Source: Halobaculum sp. XH14
Lineage (GTDB): Archaea; Halobacteriota; Halobacteria; Halobacteriales; Haloferacaceae
Reading direction: 5' to 3'
Length of the DNA stretch: 64,000 bases
Assembly: GCF_032116555.1 (NCBI RefSeq)
Contig: NZ_CP134949.1
Location: 2,232,001 to 2,296,000 of the forward strand
Every line of letters begins with the position of its first letter. Position 1 is the stretch's first letter. Made by a program: the position numbers and the translations under genes. Below are positions 36,483-44,782 of this stretch, piece after piece. A model generated the notes under the pieces. That model ran no database searches and was not told where the DNA came from. It saw only the letters and a program-made list of their open reading frames with translations.

Positions 36483-37019
36483 ATGACGACCACCGACACG
36501 TCGGCCCTGCTCGCCGCGCTGCGGGACGCCGACGCGGTGCTGTTCGGCAAGTTCGAACTCTCCCACGGCGGCACCAGCGACTACTACGTGGACAAGTACC
36601 GGTTCGAGACCGACCCCGCGTGTCTCGAACGCATCGCTCGGGCGTTCGCCGAACGCGTCGAGGGGACGAAACTCGCGGGCGTCGCACTCGGGGGCGTCCC
36701 GCTGGCGGCGGCGACGGCCGTCGAGACCGGGCTCCCGTACGTCATCGCGCGCAAGGCCACGAAGGAGTACGGCACCGGCAACCGCATCGAGGGCGAACTG
36801 GCCGAGGGCGAGGAGGTCGTCGTCGTCGAGGACATCGCCACGACCGGCCGGTCGGCGGTGGACGCCGTCGAGGCGCTCCGCGAGGCGGGCGCGACGGTGA
36901 ACCGCGTGCTCGTCGTCGTCGACCGCGAGGAGGACGCGACCGAACTGCTCGCGGACCACGGCGTCGAACTCGACGCACTGCTCACCGCGTCCGAACTGCT
37001 TGCTGACGCGGACGAGTAG
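36483..37019 (+). CDS. pyrE: Orotate phosphoribosyltransferase
   Basis: 178 residues from the ATG at 36483. It has the OPRT hallmarks: [16 protein letters not shown] (near 24-39, substrate loop), [15 protein letters not shown] (near 90-104, flexible catalytic loop with Lys residues) and the PRPP-binding [13 protein letters not shown] (112-124). It makes OMP from orotate and PRPP in pyrimidine synthesis. In haloarchaeal genetics this locus is a common selectable marker. Upstream of gfcR on the same strand, with a 256-base gap. Confidence 0.95.
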   Translation: MTTTDTSALLAALRDADAVLFGKFELSHGGTSDYYVDKYRFETDPACLERIARAFAERVEGTKLAGVALGGVPLAAATAVETGLPYVIARKATKEYGTGNRIEGELAEGEEVVVVEDIATTGRSAVDAVEALREAGATVNRVLVVVDREEDATELLADHGVELDALLTASELLADADE

Positions 37020-37245
37020 CAGGGCGCGTTCAGGCACCGGCTCGGTGCCAGCCGCCGCGTTCGCCGTCGACGGATCGATGCCGGACAGCGCGTCTTCTTC
37101 CGGTCGATTCCCGGCCCGGCCGTTCGTCGCTCGAACCGTCGCTGCCGGGTCGAGGGTCGTCGTCGCACCGCCGCCCCGGACCGGCCGGATACGCCCTCGT
37201 GGGCATCACCCTCGTGATCATGTACCACCATCCGCGATTCGAAGT

Positions 37246-37281
37246 GTTCATACTTGCACGAACGAGCATACATGCATGAAC
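37246..37281 (+). promoter_or_regulatory. gfcR promoter with palindromic arms
   Basis: A TTCATACT element (37247-37254) lies 22-29 bases before the ATG at 37276, consistent with a leaderless mRNA. The stretch is bounded by GTTCAT and ATGAAC, an inverted pair straddling the start codon, and contains TGCACGAA (37255-37262), which recurs at 38041-38048 upstream of the permease gene. Candidate autoregulatory site. Confidence 0.4.
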
Positions 37282-37989
37282 CGAGCCGAGAAGGCCGCCC
37301 TGCAGTTGCAGGCGGTCACCGTCCTGCGGACGCTGAAGGAGACGCGGACCTACGAGCAGCTCGCCGAGGTGACGGGCCTCCCCGCCGGCGACCTGAACCG
37401 CTACGTCAACGGACACGTCCTGCCGGGCGCCGAACGGGCACAGGAGGTCGTGGGCGGCATCGGGCACGAGACGCTCGCCGAGGAGCTTGAAACCCGCGTG
37501 AGCTTCGACGACGAGGGGTACGTGGACAACTCCGCGGTCGTCTTCGACCAGCCGTTCCTCGACCTGGTGGCGCCGGTCGCCGCGGAGTCGCTGTCGTTCG
37601 AGACGCCCGACGTCGTCCTCACCGCCGCGACCGACGGCATCACCCTCGGCGCGGCGATGGCCTCCCACTTCGACGCCCGCCTCGCGTACGCGAAGAAGTC
37701 GAAGGAGACCGCGGTCGAGGAGTTCATCGAGTCCCGCCAGCGGCTCGCCTCCGGCATCGAACTCACCTACTACCTGCCGGCGGGCGCGCTCGACGCCGGC
37801 GAGCGGGTGCTCGTCGTCGACGACCTCATCCGCTCGGGCGAGACGCAGGAACTCCTCCTCGACATCGCGGCGCAGGCGGACGCCGACGTGACGGGCGTCT
37901 TCGCGCTCATCGCCGTCGGCGAGGAGGGGACCGACCGGGCCGCCGCGATGACCGACGCGCCGGTCGGCGCGCTCACGACGTTCGAGTGA
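37276..37989 (+). CDS. gfcR: HTH/phosphoribosyltransferase-like regulator GfcR
   Basis: 237 residues from the ATG at 37276. Residues 1-60 hold a helix-turn-helix (TYEQLAEVTGLPAGDLNRYVNG); the rest is a type I phosphoribosyltransferase domain with the PRPP loop VLVVDDLIRSGET (178-190). In Haloferax this protein is GfcR, an activator of sugar-degradation genes (family knowledge). The retained PRPP loop suggests a PRPP or nucleotide signal. It sits directly before a nucleobase permease, so a purine link, as in bacterial PurR, is also possible here. Confidence 0.9.
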   Translation: MNRAEKAALQLQAVTVLRTLKETRTYEQLAEVTGLPAGDLNRYVNGHVLPGAERAQEVVGGIGHETLAEELETRVSFDDEGYVDNSAVVFDQPFLDLVAPVAAESLSFETPDVVLTAATDGITLGAAMASHFDARLAYAKKSKETAVEEFIESRQRLASGIELTYYLPAGALDAGERVLVVDDLIRSGETQELLLDIAAQADADVTGVFALIAVGEEGTDRAAAMTDAPVGALTTFE

Positions 37990-38040
37990 GTCCGATCCCG
38001 TCCGGTTGACGCGAGGCGCGGTCCGGCTCGGCGAATTGTA

Positions 38041-38151
38041 TGCACGAAGGTGCCTTCTCTTACCGATTTCTCCCGTTATGGCCTCCCGAATTATCCACTA
38101 CTGTGCATGGGTGGGTACAATATTCCTAAACGTTTAAGATGGGTGTGCACA
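38041..38151 (+). promoter_or_regulatory. AT-rich regulatory region of the nucleobase permease
   Basis: This low-GC stretch contains TGCACGAA (38041-38048, also upstream of gfcR), TGTGCA at 38103, a TTTAAGA TATA-like box (38133-38139) about 25 bases before the permease ATG, and the perfect palindrome TGTGCACA (38144-38151) just downstream of that box, a position where a bound repressor would block transcription. Inferred sites only. Confidence 0.45.
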
Positions 38152-38161
38152 AGCGTGCGGT

Positions 38162-39604
38162 ATGGGGTTAACTGACTCGCTGTCGCAGTACTTCGAGTTC
38201 GGGGAGCACGACACCGACCTCCGCACCGAGGTCGTGGCCGGGATAACGACGTTCCTGACGATGAGCTACATCGTGGTCGTGAACCCGAGCATTCTCGCGG
38301 GGGCCATCTCGGTCCAGGGGCGGACGGCAGACCAGACCGTCCAGATGCTCGCCGTGGTGACGCTCATCTCGGCGGCAGTGGCCACGTTCGTCATGGCGCT
38401 GTACGCGAACCGGCCGTTCGGACAGGCTCCCGGGCTCGGCCTCAACGCGTTCTTCGCGTTCACGGTCGTGCTCGGGCTCGGCATCCCGTGGCAGACGGCG
38501 CTCGCGGCCGTGGTCGTCGAGGGGATCGTCTTCATGATCCTCACGGCCGCGGGGGCCAGAGAGTACATCATCAGGCTGTTCCCGGAGCCGGTGAAGTTCG
38601 CGGTCGGCGGCGGGATCGGCCTGTTCCTCGCCATCATCGGCCTCGAGGCGATGCGGGTCACCGTCGACGACCCGGCGACGTACATCCAGTTCTCGCCGGT
38701 GTTCGCACAGGACCCGGTCGCGGTCGTCTCGGTCGTCGGGCTGTTCGTCACGTTCATGCTGTACGCCCGGGGCGTGCCCGGCAGCATCATCATCGGCATC
38801 GTCGGGACGAGCGCCCTCGGCGGACTCGTCTCGATGCTCGGCTACTCGCCGTATCCGGCGGGCGAACTCCCCGACGGGAGCATCCTCCCCGCTGCGTCGC
38901 TCGCGCCGTCGCTCGACTCGCTCACCTACTCGGCGGCGGGCTACGACATCACGCCGCTGGCGGGCGCGTTCGTCTCCGGACTGACGAACGTCGACGCGTT
39001 CGCGTTCTCGCTCATCGTGTTCACGTTCTTCTTCGTGGACTTCTTCGACACGGCGGGCACGCTCACGGGCGTCTCGCAGGTCGCCGGCTTCCTCGACGAG
39101 GACGGCAACCTCCCCGACATCGACCGGCCGCTGATGGCCGACGCCATCGGCACGACCGTCGGGGGGATGCTCGGCACCTCGACGGTGACGACGTACATCG
39201 AGTCCGCGTCCGGCGTCGAGGAGGGCGGCCGGACGGGAATGACCGCGCTGGTCGTGGCGATCCTGTTCGTCGCCTCGCTCGCGGTCGTCCCGCTCGCGGC
39301 CGCGATTCCCCAGTACGCCAGCCACATCGCGCTGGTCGTCATCGCGGTGCTGATGCTCCGCAACCTGGTCGACATCGACTGGGCGGACTACACCAACGCG
39401 GTCCCGGCCGGCCTCACCGTGCTCGTCATGCCGTTCACCTACTCCATCGCGTACGGCATCGCCGCGGGCATCATCGCGTACCCGCTCGTGAAGCTCGCGG
39501 CGGGACGAACCGACGAGGTGCGGGCGGGCCACTGGGTGCTCGCGGGCGCGTTCGTCCTGTACTTCTTCGTCCGGACCGGCGGCGTCCTCGCGTCCGCGGT
39601 CTGA
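38162..39604 (+). CDS. NCS2 nucleobase permease, AzgA (adenine/guanine/hypoxanthine) type
   Basis: 480 residues with about 12-14 transmembrane segments. The start EFGEHDTDLRTEVVAGITTFLTMSYI, the PFGQAPGLGLNAFFAFTVV region (near 80-98), the FFFVDFFDTAGTL motif (near 293) and TSTVTTYIESASGVEEGGRTG (near 339-359) place it in the AzgA/purine branch rather than the uracil branch. It takes up purine bases with H+. Next to gfcR, whose PRPP-binding domain may couple its expression to nucleotide status. Confidence 0.93.
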   Translation: MGLTDSLSQYFEFGEHDTDLRTEVVAGITTFLTMSYIVVVNPSILAGAISVQGRTADQTVQMLAVVTLISAAVATFVMALYANRPFGQAPGLGLNAFFAFTVVLGLGIPWQTALAAVVVEGIVFMILTAAGAREYIIRLFPEPVKFAVGGGIGLFLAIIGLEAMRVTVDDPATYIQFSPVFAQDPVAVVSVVGLFVTFMLYARGVPGSIIIGIVGTSALGGLVSMLGYSPYPAGELPDGSILPAASLAPSLDSLTYSAAGYDITPLAGAFVSGLTNVDAFAFSLIVFTFFFVDFFDTAGTLTGVSQVAGFLDEDGNLPDIDRPLMADAIGTTVGGMLGTSTVTTYIESASGVEEGGRTGMTALVVAILFVASLAVVPLAAAIPQYASHIALVVIAVLMLRNLVDIDWADYTNAVPAGLTVLVMPFTYSIAYGIAAGIIAYPLVKLAAGRTDEVRAGHWVLAGAFVLYFFVRTGGVLASAV

Positions 39605-39717
39605 TCGTCGCCCGGCCGACGGCCCCCCGTCCACCACAGCGCTCGTTCGACCGCGATCCACCGCCGGCCGGCCGGCAAGCACAAGAGTTTCATCCGGCGA
39701 CGGTCCTTCGAAAAACG

Positions 39718-41136
39718 ATGGACATCTCGTCGGTCCCTCGTCGCCGCGTCGTGCGTTCTCTCGCCCTCCTCTGTGTTCTCGCGCTGTTCGTCCCGGCACT
39801 CGGACAGGCGCTCGTGCCACAGGAGACGGGGACGCCCGGAACCGTCGGCCTCGAGAACGGCACCATCCAGTCGCCCGCCAACGGCTCGACCGTCGTCGGC
39901 ATCCAGGGGTTCCACTTCCGCGGCCAGGGCTCGACGAAAAAGCCCGCCCGCGTCGTCTCGGTCGGCCCGAACGGCTCGACCGAGTGGGTGTACGGCGGGA
40001 GCAGTCGCGGGGCGACCTGGTTCTACGACGTCGACCCGCTGGCGAACGGAAACCTCCTGATCGTCTCGACCGACGCCGACGGCACCACCGTGTTCGAGAT
40101 GGACCCGGAGACGCGGGACCGGGTCTGGGAGGAGCGCTTCGACATCCACGACACCCACGACGTCCAGAAGCTCCCGAACGGCGACCTGCTCGTCGCCAAC
40201 ATGCGACAGTGGAACGAGTCGACCGGCCGCTCGGACGACCGCGTGTTCGTCTACAACCGCTCGACCGACGAGATCGACTGGGAGTGGACGTTCCGGAACC
40301 ACTACCCCGAATCGACCGACGGCGGCTACAGCCAGGACTGGACGCACGTCAACGACGTGGAGCGCATCGCCGAGGGACAGTACCTCGTCTCGCCGCGCAA
40401 CTTCGACCAGGCGATCGTCATCAACCGCTCAACGAAGGAGATCGACTACCGGCTGGGCTCGGACGGCGACCACGACACCCTGAACGAGCAGCACAACCCC
40501 GACTGGCTCGTCAGCGAGGACGGCAACCCCGTCATCCTCGTGGCCGACTCCGAGAACGACCGCGTCGTCGAGTACGAGAGGCGCGACGGCGAGTGGGAAC
40601 TCGTCTGGGAGCTGGGCACCGATCAACTCTCCTGGCCGCGCGACGCCGACAGGCTCCCGAACGGGAACACGCTCATCACCGACTCGCTGAACCACCGCGT
40701 CATCGAGGTGACGCCGCGCGGGGAGATCGTCTGGGAGTACTACGCCACCTGGGGGCCCTACGACGCCGAGCGGGTCGCCCACGGCGGCGGGTCGAACGGC
40801 CCGACGATGTCCGACCAGGGCGTCGCCGGGAGCTATCGCATCTACGGCAGCGCGGGGCTCATCGCCGGCACGGGCGACTCGATGACGTTCGCGGCGACGG
40901 TCCAGAACACGTTCGCCGGCACGCCGCTCTCGGGGGTCGCCACCGAGTTCGCGAACCTGTGGGCGGGCGTGACCCCCTGGATTCGACCGGTGTGGATGGG
41001 TCCCTGGGCGTTCGCCTGGGCCGTGCTGGGCGTGCTGACGTTGCTCGGCTGGGGGCTCGCGGAACTCGTGTTCGCCCGGGAGCGGGTGGTTGCGACCGTT
41101 CGCCGTGTCGGCGGGCGCGTCGCCGAGTTGTCCTGA
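39718..41136 (+). CDS. Arylsulfotransferase-like beta-propeller membrane protein
   Basis: 472 residues from the ATG at 39718. It has an N-terminal hydrophobic signal or anchor (about 12-32), then an ASST-type six-bladed propeller with repeated LPNGDLLVAN / DRVVEYERRDG / LPNGNTLITD blades and the histidines of IHDTHDVQ and WTHVNDV that resemble the bacterial active-site His. A C-terminal transmembrane helix (about 433-455) anchors it. The propeller faces outside. Sulfotransferase activity is unproven; it may act on surface glycans or be a binding scaffold. Confidence 0.85.
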   Translation: MDISSVPRRRVVRSLALLCVLALFVPALGQALVPQETGTPGTVGLENGTIQSPANGSTVVGIQGFHFRGQGSTKKPARVVSVGPNGSTEWVYGGSSRGATWFYDVDPLANGNLLIVSTDADGTTVFEMDPETRDRVWEERFDIHDTHDVQKLPNGDLLVANMRQWNESTGRSDDRVFVYNRSTDEIDWEWTFRNHYPESTDGGYSQDWTHVNDVERIAEGQYLVSPRNFDQAIVINRSTKEIDYRLGSDGDHDTLNEQHNPDWLVSEDGNPVILVADSENDRVVEYERRDGEWELVWELGTDQLSWPRDADRLPNGNTLITDSLNHRVIEVTPRGEIVWEYYATWGPYDAERVAHGGGSNGPTMSDQGVAGSYRIYGSAGLIAGTGDSMTFAATVQNTFAGTPLSGVATEFANLWAGVTPWIRPVWMGPWAFAWAVLGVLTLLGWGLAELVFARERVVATVRRVGGRVAELS

Positions 41137-41320
41137 AAACCGTAGGGCATCCGGCGAGCGCTTCCGGGTGCGACCCGGTTCCGTCGTTGCGTCGACTACT
41201 TCGAAACGGGGGCGGGACTGGTCCTGACGCCAAGGATGGACGGACTTCCGGGGAGCCTCCGCTCGGGACACGGCCACTTACGACCAGAAATCCACGGCCG
41301 AACCGACTACCCCACCTGAC
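41137..41320. other. Convergent gap with no gene seen
   Basis: 184 bases between the ends of the arylsulfotransferase-like and phosphodiesterase genes. No ORF, repeat or clear terminator stands out. Confidence 0.4.
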
Positions 41321-42667
41321 TCACACCAGCGAAGCGCCGTCGAACTCCGTCCGGGCGTAGTCGACCCCCATCAGGTCGAGGATCGTCGGCGCGATGTCGA
41401 GCAGGTCGGCGTCGGCGATCGTCGCCTCCCGGTCGTCGACGAACAGCGTCGCGTTCTCGAAGCTGTGCATCCCGTTTCGCGGTCCCGTCGAGAACACGCC
41501 GTCGTCGTGGGCCTTGAACTTCGACTTGAGGTCGAAGCCGTGGTTCGGGATGACGACGAGATCAGGGGCGATGTCGTCGTGCTCGCCGCGGAACGCCGCC
41601 TCCTTCTCGACGACGCGGGCGGCGACCTTCGTGCCGTCCGGCCCCTCGAGCGACTCGATGTCCGCCTTCAGTTCGTCGCGCACGTCCTCGTAGTCGGACT
41701 GGGGCACCGAGCCGCGCGGTTCGCGCCCCTCCAGGTTGATGTAGAACCGGCCGGGGATGAGCGAGTAGGCCCGCGCGTCGTCCGCGATGTCGTCGAGGCT
41801 GTCGTGGTCGTCGTCCTCGAAGGAGAGCCACCCCTCGTCCTGGAGCCACCGGTTGAGTTCGACCTCGTAGTTCTGGACCGTGAACCCGTGGTCTGAGGCG
41901 ACGACGAGCGTCACGTCGTCGGCCAGTTGCTCGCGGATCTTCCCGATATAGTCGTCGATCTTCCGGTAGAACTCCACGAACTCGTCGTGGTAGCGCCCGT
42001 CCTCCGCGTAGTCATTGAACAGGAAGTGGTTCACGCGGTCGGTCGTCATGAACACGCCGAAGAACAGGTCCCAGTCGTCCTCCTCGATGAAGTGGGAGAA
42101 CGCCTCGTACCGCGCGTCGACGGTCTCGTGGGCGTTCTCGATGAACTCGGACTTGTCCTCCTTGTGCCCGAGCTTGGGGTTCGTGTCGATGCGGTAGTCG
42201 GTGCCCTCGAGGTACTCCCGGAGCTCGTCGGGGTAGGACGCCTTGTCGACGTCCGGCGAGAGGAAGCCCGAGACCATCCGCTGGACGTTGCGCTGGGGCG
42301 GGAACGTCACGGGCACGTTCATCACCGTGGCGTCGAGTCCCTCCTCCGCGACCCGGTCCCAGAGGCGAGTGGCCTGCACGTCCCGACCCATCGGGACGTA
42401 CGTGTCGTACGAGCCGACCTCGCGGTCCTGGAAGCCGTACACGCCCGTCTCACCGGGGTTGACCCCGGTCGTCAGTGCTGGCCAGCAGGCGGACGACTCC
42501 GGCGGCACGATGGAGTCGATGTCGCCGCCGGCACCCTCCCTCGCCAGCGCGGCGAAGTTGGGAAACTCCTCCGGGTGGTCATCGAGCAGCGAGTACGGCA
42601 CCCCGTCGATGCCGATGAACGCGACGCGCGGGTTGTCGTCCCCCCGCAGCCGGTCGAACAGTCCCAT
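41321..42667 (-). CDS. Alkaline-phosphatase-superfamily phosphodiesterase/pyrophosphatase
   Basis: 448 residues, type I phosphodiesterase/nucleotide pyrophosphatase family. Metal ligands and nucleophile are visible: AFIGIDGVPY (Asp near 19), PPESSACWPALTTG (nucleophile Ser/Thr region near 55-68), TTDRVNHFLFND (near 210), VASDHGFT (near 258) and a late NATLFVDD. No signal peptide, so it probably acts in the cytoplasm. Related haloarchaeal proteins hydrolyse nucleotide or lipid-linked phosphoesters; the substrate here is open. A TATA box (ACTTTATT, about 42690-42697) lies 23 bases upstream. Confidence 0.9.
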   Translation of the reverse strand: MGLFDRLRGDDNPRVAFIGIDGVPYSLLDDHPEEFPNFAALAREGAGGDIDSIVPPESSACWPALTTGVNPGETGVYGFQDREVGSYDTYVPMGRDVQATRLWDRVAEEGLDATVMNVPVTFPPQRNVQRMVSGFLSPDVDKASYPDELREYLEGTDYRIDTNPKLGHKEDKSEFIENAHETVDARYEAFSHFIEEDDWDLFFGVFMTTDRVNHFLFNDYAEDGRYHDEFVEFYRKIDDYIGKIREQLADDVTLVVASDHGFTVQNYEVELNRWLQDEGWLSFEDDDHDSLDDIADDARAYSLIPGRFYINLEGREPRGSVPQSDYEDVRDELKADIESLEGPDGTKVAARVVEKEAAFRGEHDDIAPDLVVIPNHGFDLKSKFKAHDDGVFSTGPRNGMHSFENATLFVDDREATIADADLLDIAPTILDLMGVDYARTEFDGASLV

Positions 42668-42689
42668 ACTCCCCGCGTCACCCCCGACG

Positions 42690-42697
42690 AATAAAGT
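42690..42697 (-). promoter_or_regulatory. TATA box of the phosphodiesterase gene
   Basis: ACTTTATT on the minus strand, 23-30 bases before the ATG at 42667, implying a leaderless transcript. The MFS gene on the other strand has a matching CCGTTTAG element about 25-32 bases before its ATG. Confidence 0.5.
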
Positions 42698-42812
42698 CCT
42701 TCAGGTTCGATGCGAAGTTAGACGCCGTATAGTACTGTTGAACCCCCTGGCCGGCGAACCGAACCGGCTGGTACCCCCAACCGTTTAGCGACCCGAGTGC
42801 GACCCGCCGACC

Positions 42813-44216
42813 ATGGCCGGGGAATCCGAAACGGGGGGAGAATCGGACACCAACGGGCGGGTGGGAGCCGGGGCGGAACCCTCGCCCGAGCCGGACCCGC
42901 TCGACGCGTTCCGCCAGTTCGTCTCGCTCCCGGGCGACGTGCTCGTCCTCTCGCTCGCCATGTTCGCGTTCAGCCTCGGCTTCCAGATGACGGGGCGGTA
43001 CCTCCCGGAGTACCTCTCGGTGCTGGGGGCGGGCAGCGTCGTCATCGGGCTGTACGGCAGCGTCGGCAACCTGATCTCGGCCGTGTTCCCGTATCCGGGC
43101 GGCGCACTCTCGGACCGGATCGGCTCCCGCTCGGCGCTCACGCTGTTCGGGGTCGCCTCGACGCTCGGGTTCGTGGTCTGGTGGGCCGCGGACCCGCTCC
43201 GAACGGTGACGCTCGGCCCGACGAACCTGGCCGTGATCGTCGTGTTCCTCGGACTGTTCCTCTCGCAGGCGTGGAAGTCGTTCGGCCTGGGCGCGACGTT
43301 CGCGGTCGTGAAGCAGTCGGTGCCCGACGGAAGCCTCGCCTCGGGCTTTGCCGCAACCGAGACGTTCCGCCGGACGGCGTTCCTGCTCGGCCCGCTGCTC
43401 GCCGCGGGCGTCCTCTCGCTGTTCTCGTTCACCGAGGGGTTTCGGATCCTGCTGCTCGTCGCGGCCGCGGCCGGCGGCCTCGCCACGGTCGCCCAGCGCT
43501 CGCTTTATGACGCCTCGAAGGACTCGCTCGGGAAGTCGTTCGAGGGGCTCGACTCCGTCGTCGAGGACCTCCGGTCGCTGCCCGACCCGCTCCGCCCGCT
43601 GCTCGTCGCCGACACGCTGGTCCGCTTCGCCAACGGGATGGTGTACGTGTTCTTCGTCATCGTCGTCGTCGACTTCCTCTCCGTGGGTGCGACGCTGCCG
43701 GTCGTGGGGCGGCTCTCCCCCGAGGCGTTCTTCGGCGTGCTGCTGGCCGTCGAGATGGCGGTCGCCTTGCTCACGATGGTGCCCGTCGCACGGCTGGCCC
43801 GGCGCGTCGGGCTGAAGCCGGTCGTCGCCGTCGGGTTCGCCGTATACGCGGTGTTTCCGGTGCTGCTCATCAGCGCTCCCGGCGAGGCGGTCGCGGCCAC
43901 CGTTCCGGTTCTCGGGACGGTGACCGTCCCGCCGGCGGCCATGCTCGCCATCCTGTTCGCGTTCTCCGGGCTCCGGTTCGCGGGGCTGCCCGCCCACAAG
44001 GCGCTCATCGTCGGCCCCGCCGAGCGGGACGCCGGCGGCCGCGTCACGGGGTCGTACTACCTCGTTCGCAACGCGATCACCATCCCGAGCGCGGCCGCGG
44101 GCGGGCTCATCTACGGGGCCTCGCCGGCGGCGGCGTTCGGGACCGCGACGGTCGTCGGCCTCCTCGGAACCGGCTACTTCCTCCTGCGCGGCGAGGAGTT
44201 CGCGGCGTACGCCTGA
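42813..44216 (+). CDS. MFS transporter
   Basis: 467 residues with a disordered acidic N-terminal tail (about 1-35) and twelve transmembrane helices. The helix 2-3 loop GGALSDRIGSRSAL is the classic MFS motif; a second related loop RLARRVGLKPVV follows helix 8. Substrate unknown; drug or metabolite efflux is the common role. Divergent from the phosphodiesterase gene. Confidence 0.92.
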   Translation: MAGESETGGESDTNGRVGAGAEPSPEPDPLDAFRQFVSLPGDVLVLSLAMFAFSLGFQMTGRYLPEYLSVLGAGSVVIGLYGSVGNLISAVFPYPGGALSDRIGSRSALTLFGVASTLGFVVWWAADPLRTVTLGPTNLAVIVVFLGLFLSQAWKSFGLGATFAVVKQSVPDGSLASGFAATETFRRTAFLLGPLLAAGVLSLFSFTEGFRILLLVAAAAGGLATVAQRSLYDASKDSLGKSFEGLDSVVEDLRSLPDPLRPLLVADTLVRFANGMVYVFFVIVVVDFLSVGATLPVVGRLSPEAFFGVLLAVEMAVALLTMVPVARLARRVGLKPVVAVGFAVYAVFPVLLISAPGEAVAATVPVLGTVTVPPAAMLAILFAFSGLRFAGLPAHKALIVGPAERDAGGRVTGSYYLVRNAITIPSAAAGGLIYGASPAAAFGTATVVGLLGTGYFLLRGEEFAAYA

Positions 44217-44296
44217 ACGGGGCCGATTCCGTCGGAAGCGGGCCGGGCGGCGACGCCGTGCGATGGTGCTTTGAGCGTCCCCCGCCAACGGCCGCT

Positions 44297-44734
44297 GTGA
44301 CACGAGACGGCTCGGACGCGGGGACCGGTGCCGAGGCGGGGGCCGGGACGGGCGAGCGCGCGACTGGAGCCCCCGGCGTCGATCCGAGCGGGTCGGGCGA
44401 TCCGAGCGGGCCGGGGGATCCGAACGACGTGGGCGACCCGACGGACGACCGCGCCCCCGACCGACCGCCCCGGGCCGCGATGCTGGAGGCGCTGTCGGTC
44501 CGCCGGAACGTGCTCGCGGGGCTCGCGGCCGGCGTCGCGCTCGCGCTCCTCGTCTACCTCGTCCGGACGTTCGAACTCCTCGGGCCGAACCTGGAGACGC
44601 GACAGTACCCGCTGCTCGGCCCGGAGGGCTACTTCCTGCTGCTCGGCTTCGTGCTGGCGAGCGCGACGGCCATCCTCGTCGCCACCGCGCTCACCGTCGT
44701 CTCCGTCGTGCGACTCGCCAGGGAGGAAGTGTAG
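44297..44734 (+). CDS. Two-helix membrane protein with disordered N-terminus
   Basis: 145 residues from a GTG at 44297, placed about 25 bases after a GCTTTGAG TATA-like box; a frame-consistent ATG at 44258 would add 13 residues but lies ahead of that box. The first 60 residues are Gly/Asp/Pro/Ser low complexity with repeated GDPSG-like units. The conserved part, from ALSVRRNVLAGL on, has two membrane helices joined by the loop RTFELLGPNLETRQYPLLGP. Family not recognised with certainty. Confidence 0.65.
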   Translation: MTRDGSDAGTGAEAGAGTGERATGAPGVDPSGSGDPSGPGDPNDVGDPTDDRAPDRPPRAAMLEALSVRRNVLAGLAAGVALALLVYLVRTFELLGPNLETRQYPLLGPEGYFLLLGFVLASATAILVATALTVVSVVRLAREEV

Positions 44735-44782
44735 GTTCGGAACCGGACGCACCGGCCGGTACCCGTCCGCGTTCGCACCCGC

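Noticed and set aside
38078-38137. 19-codon ORF (MASRIIHYCAWVG...) upstream of the permease
   Set aside because: It ends in the TATA region of the permease promoter, would lie upstream of the transcription start, and has no family support.
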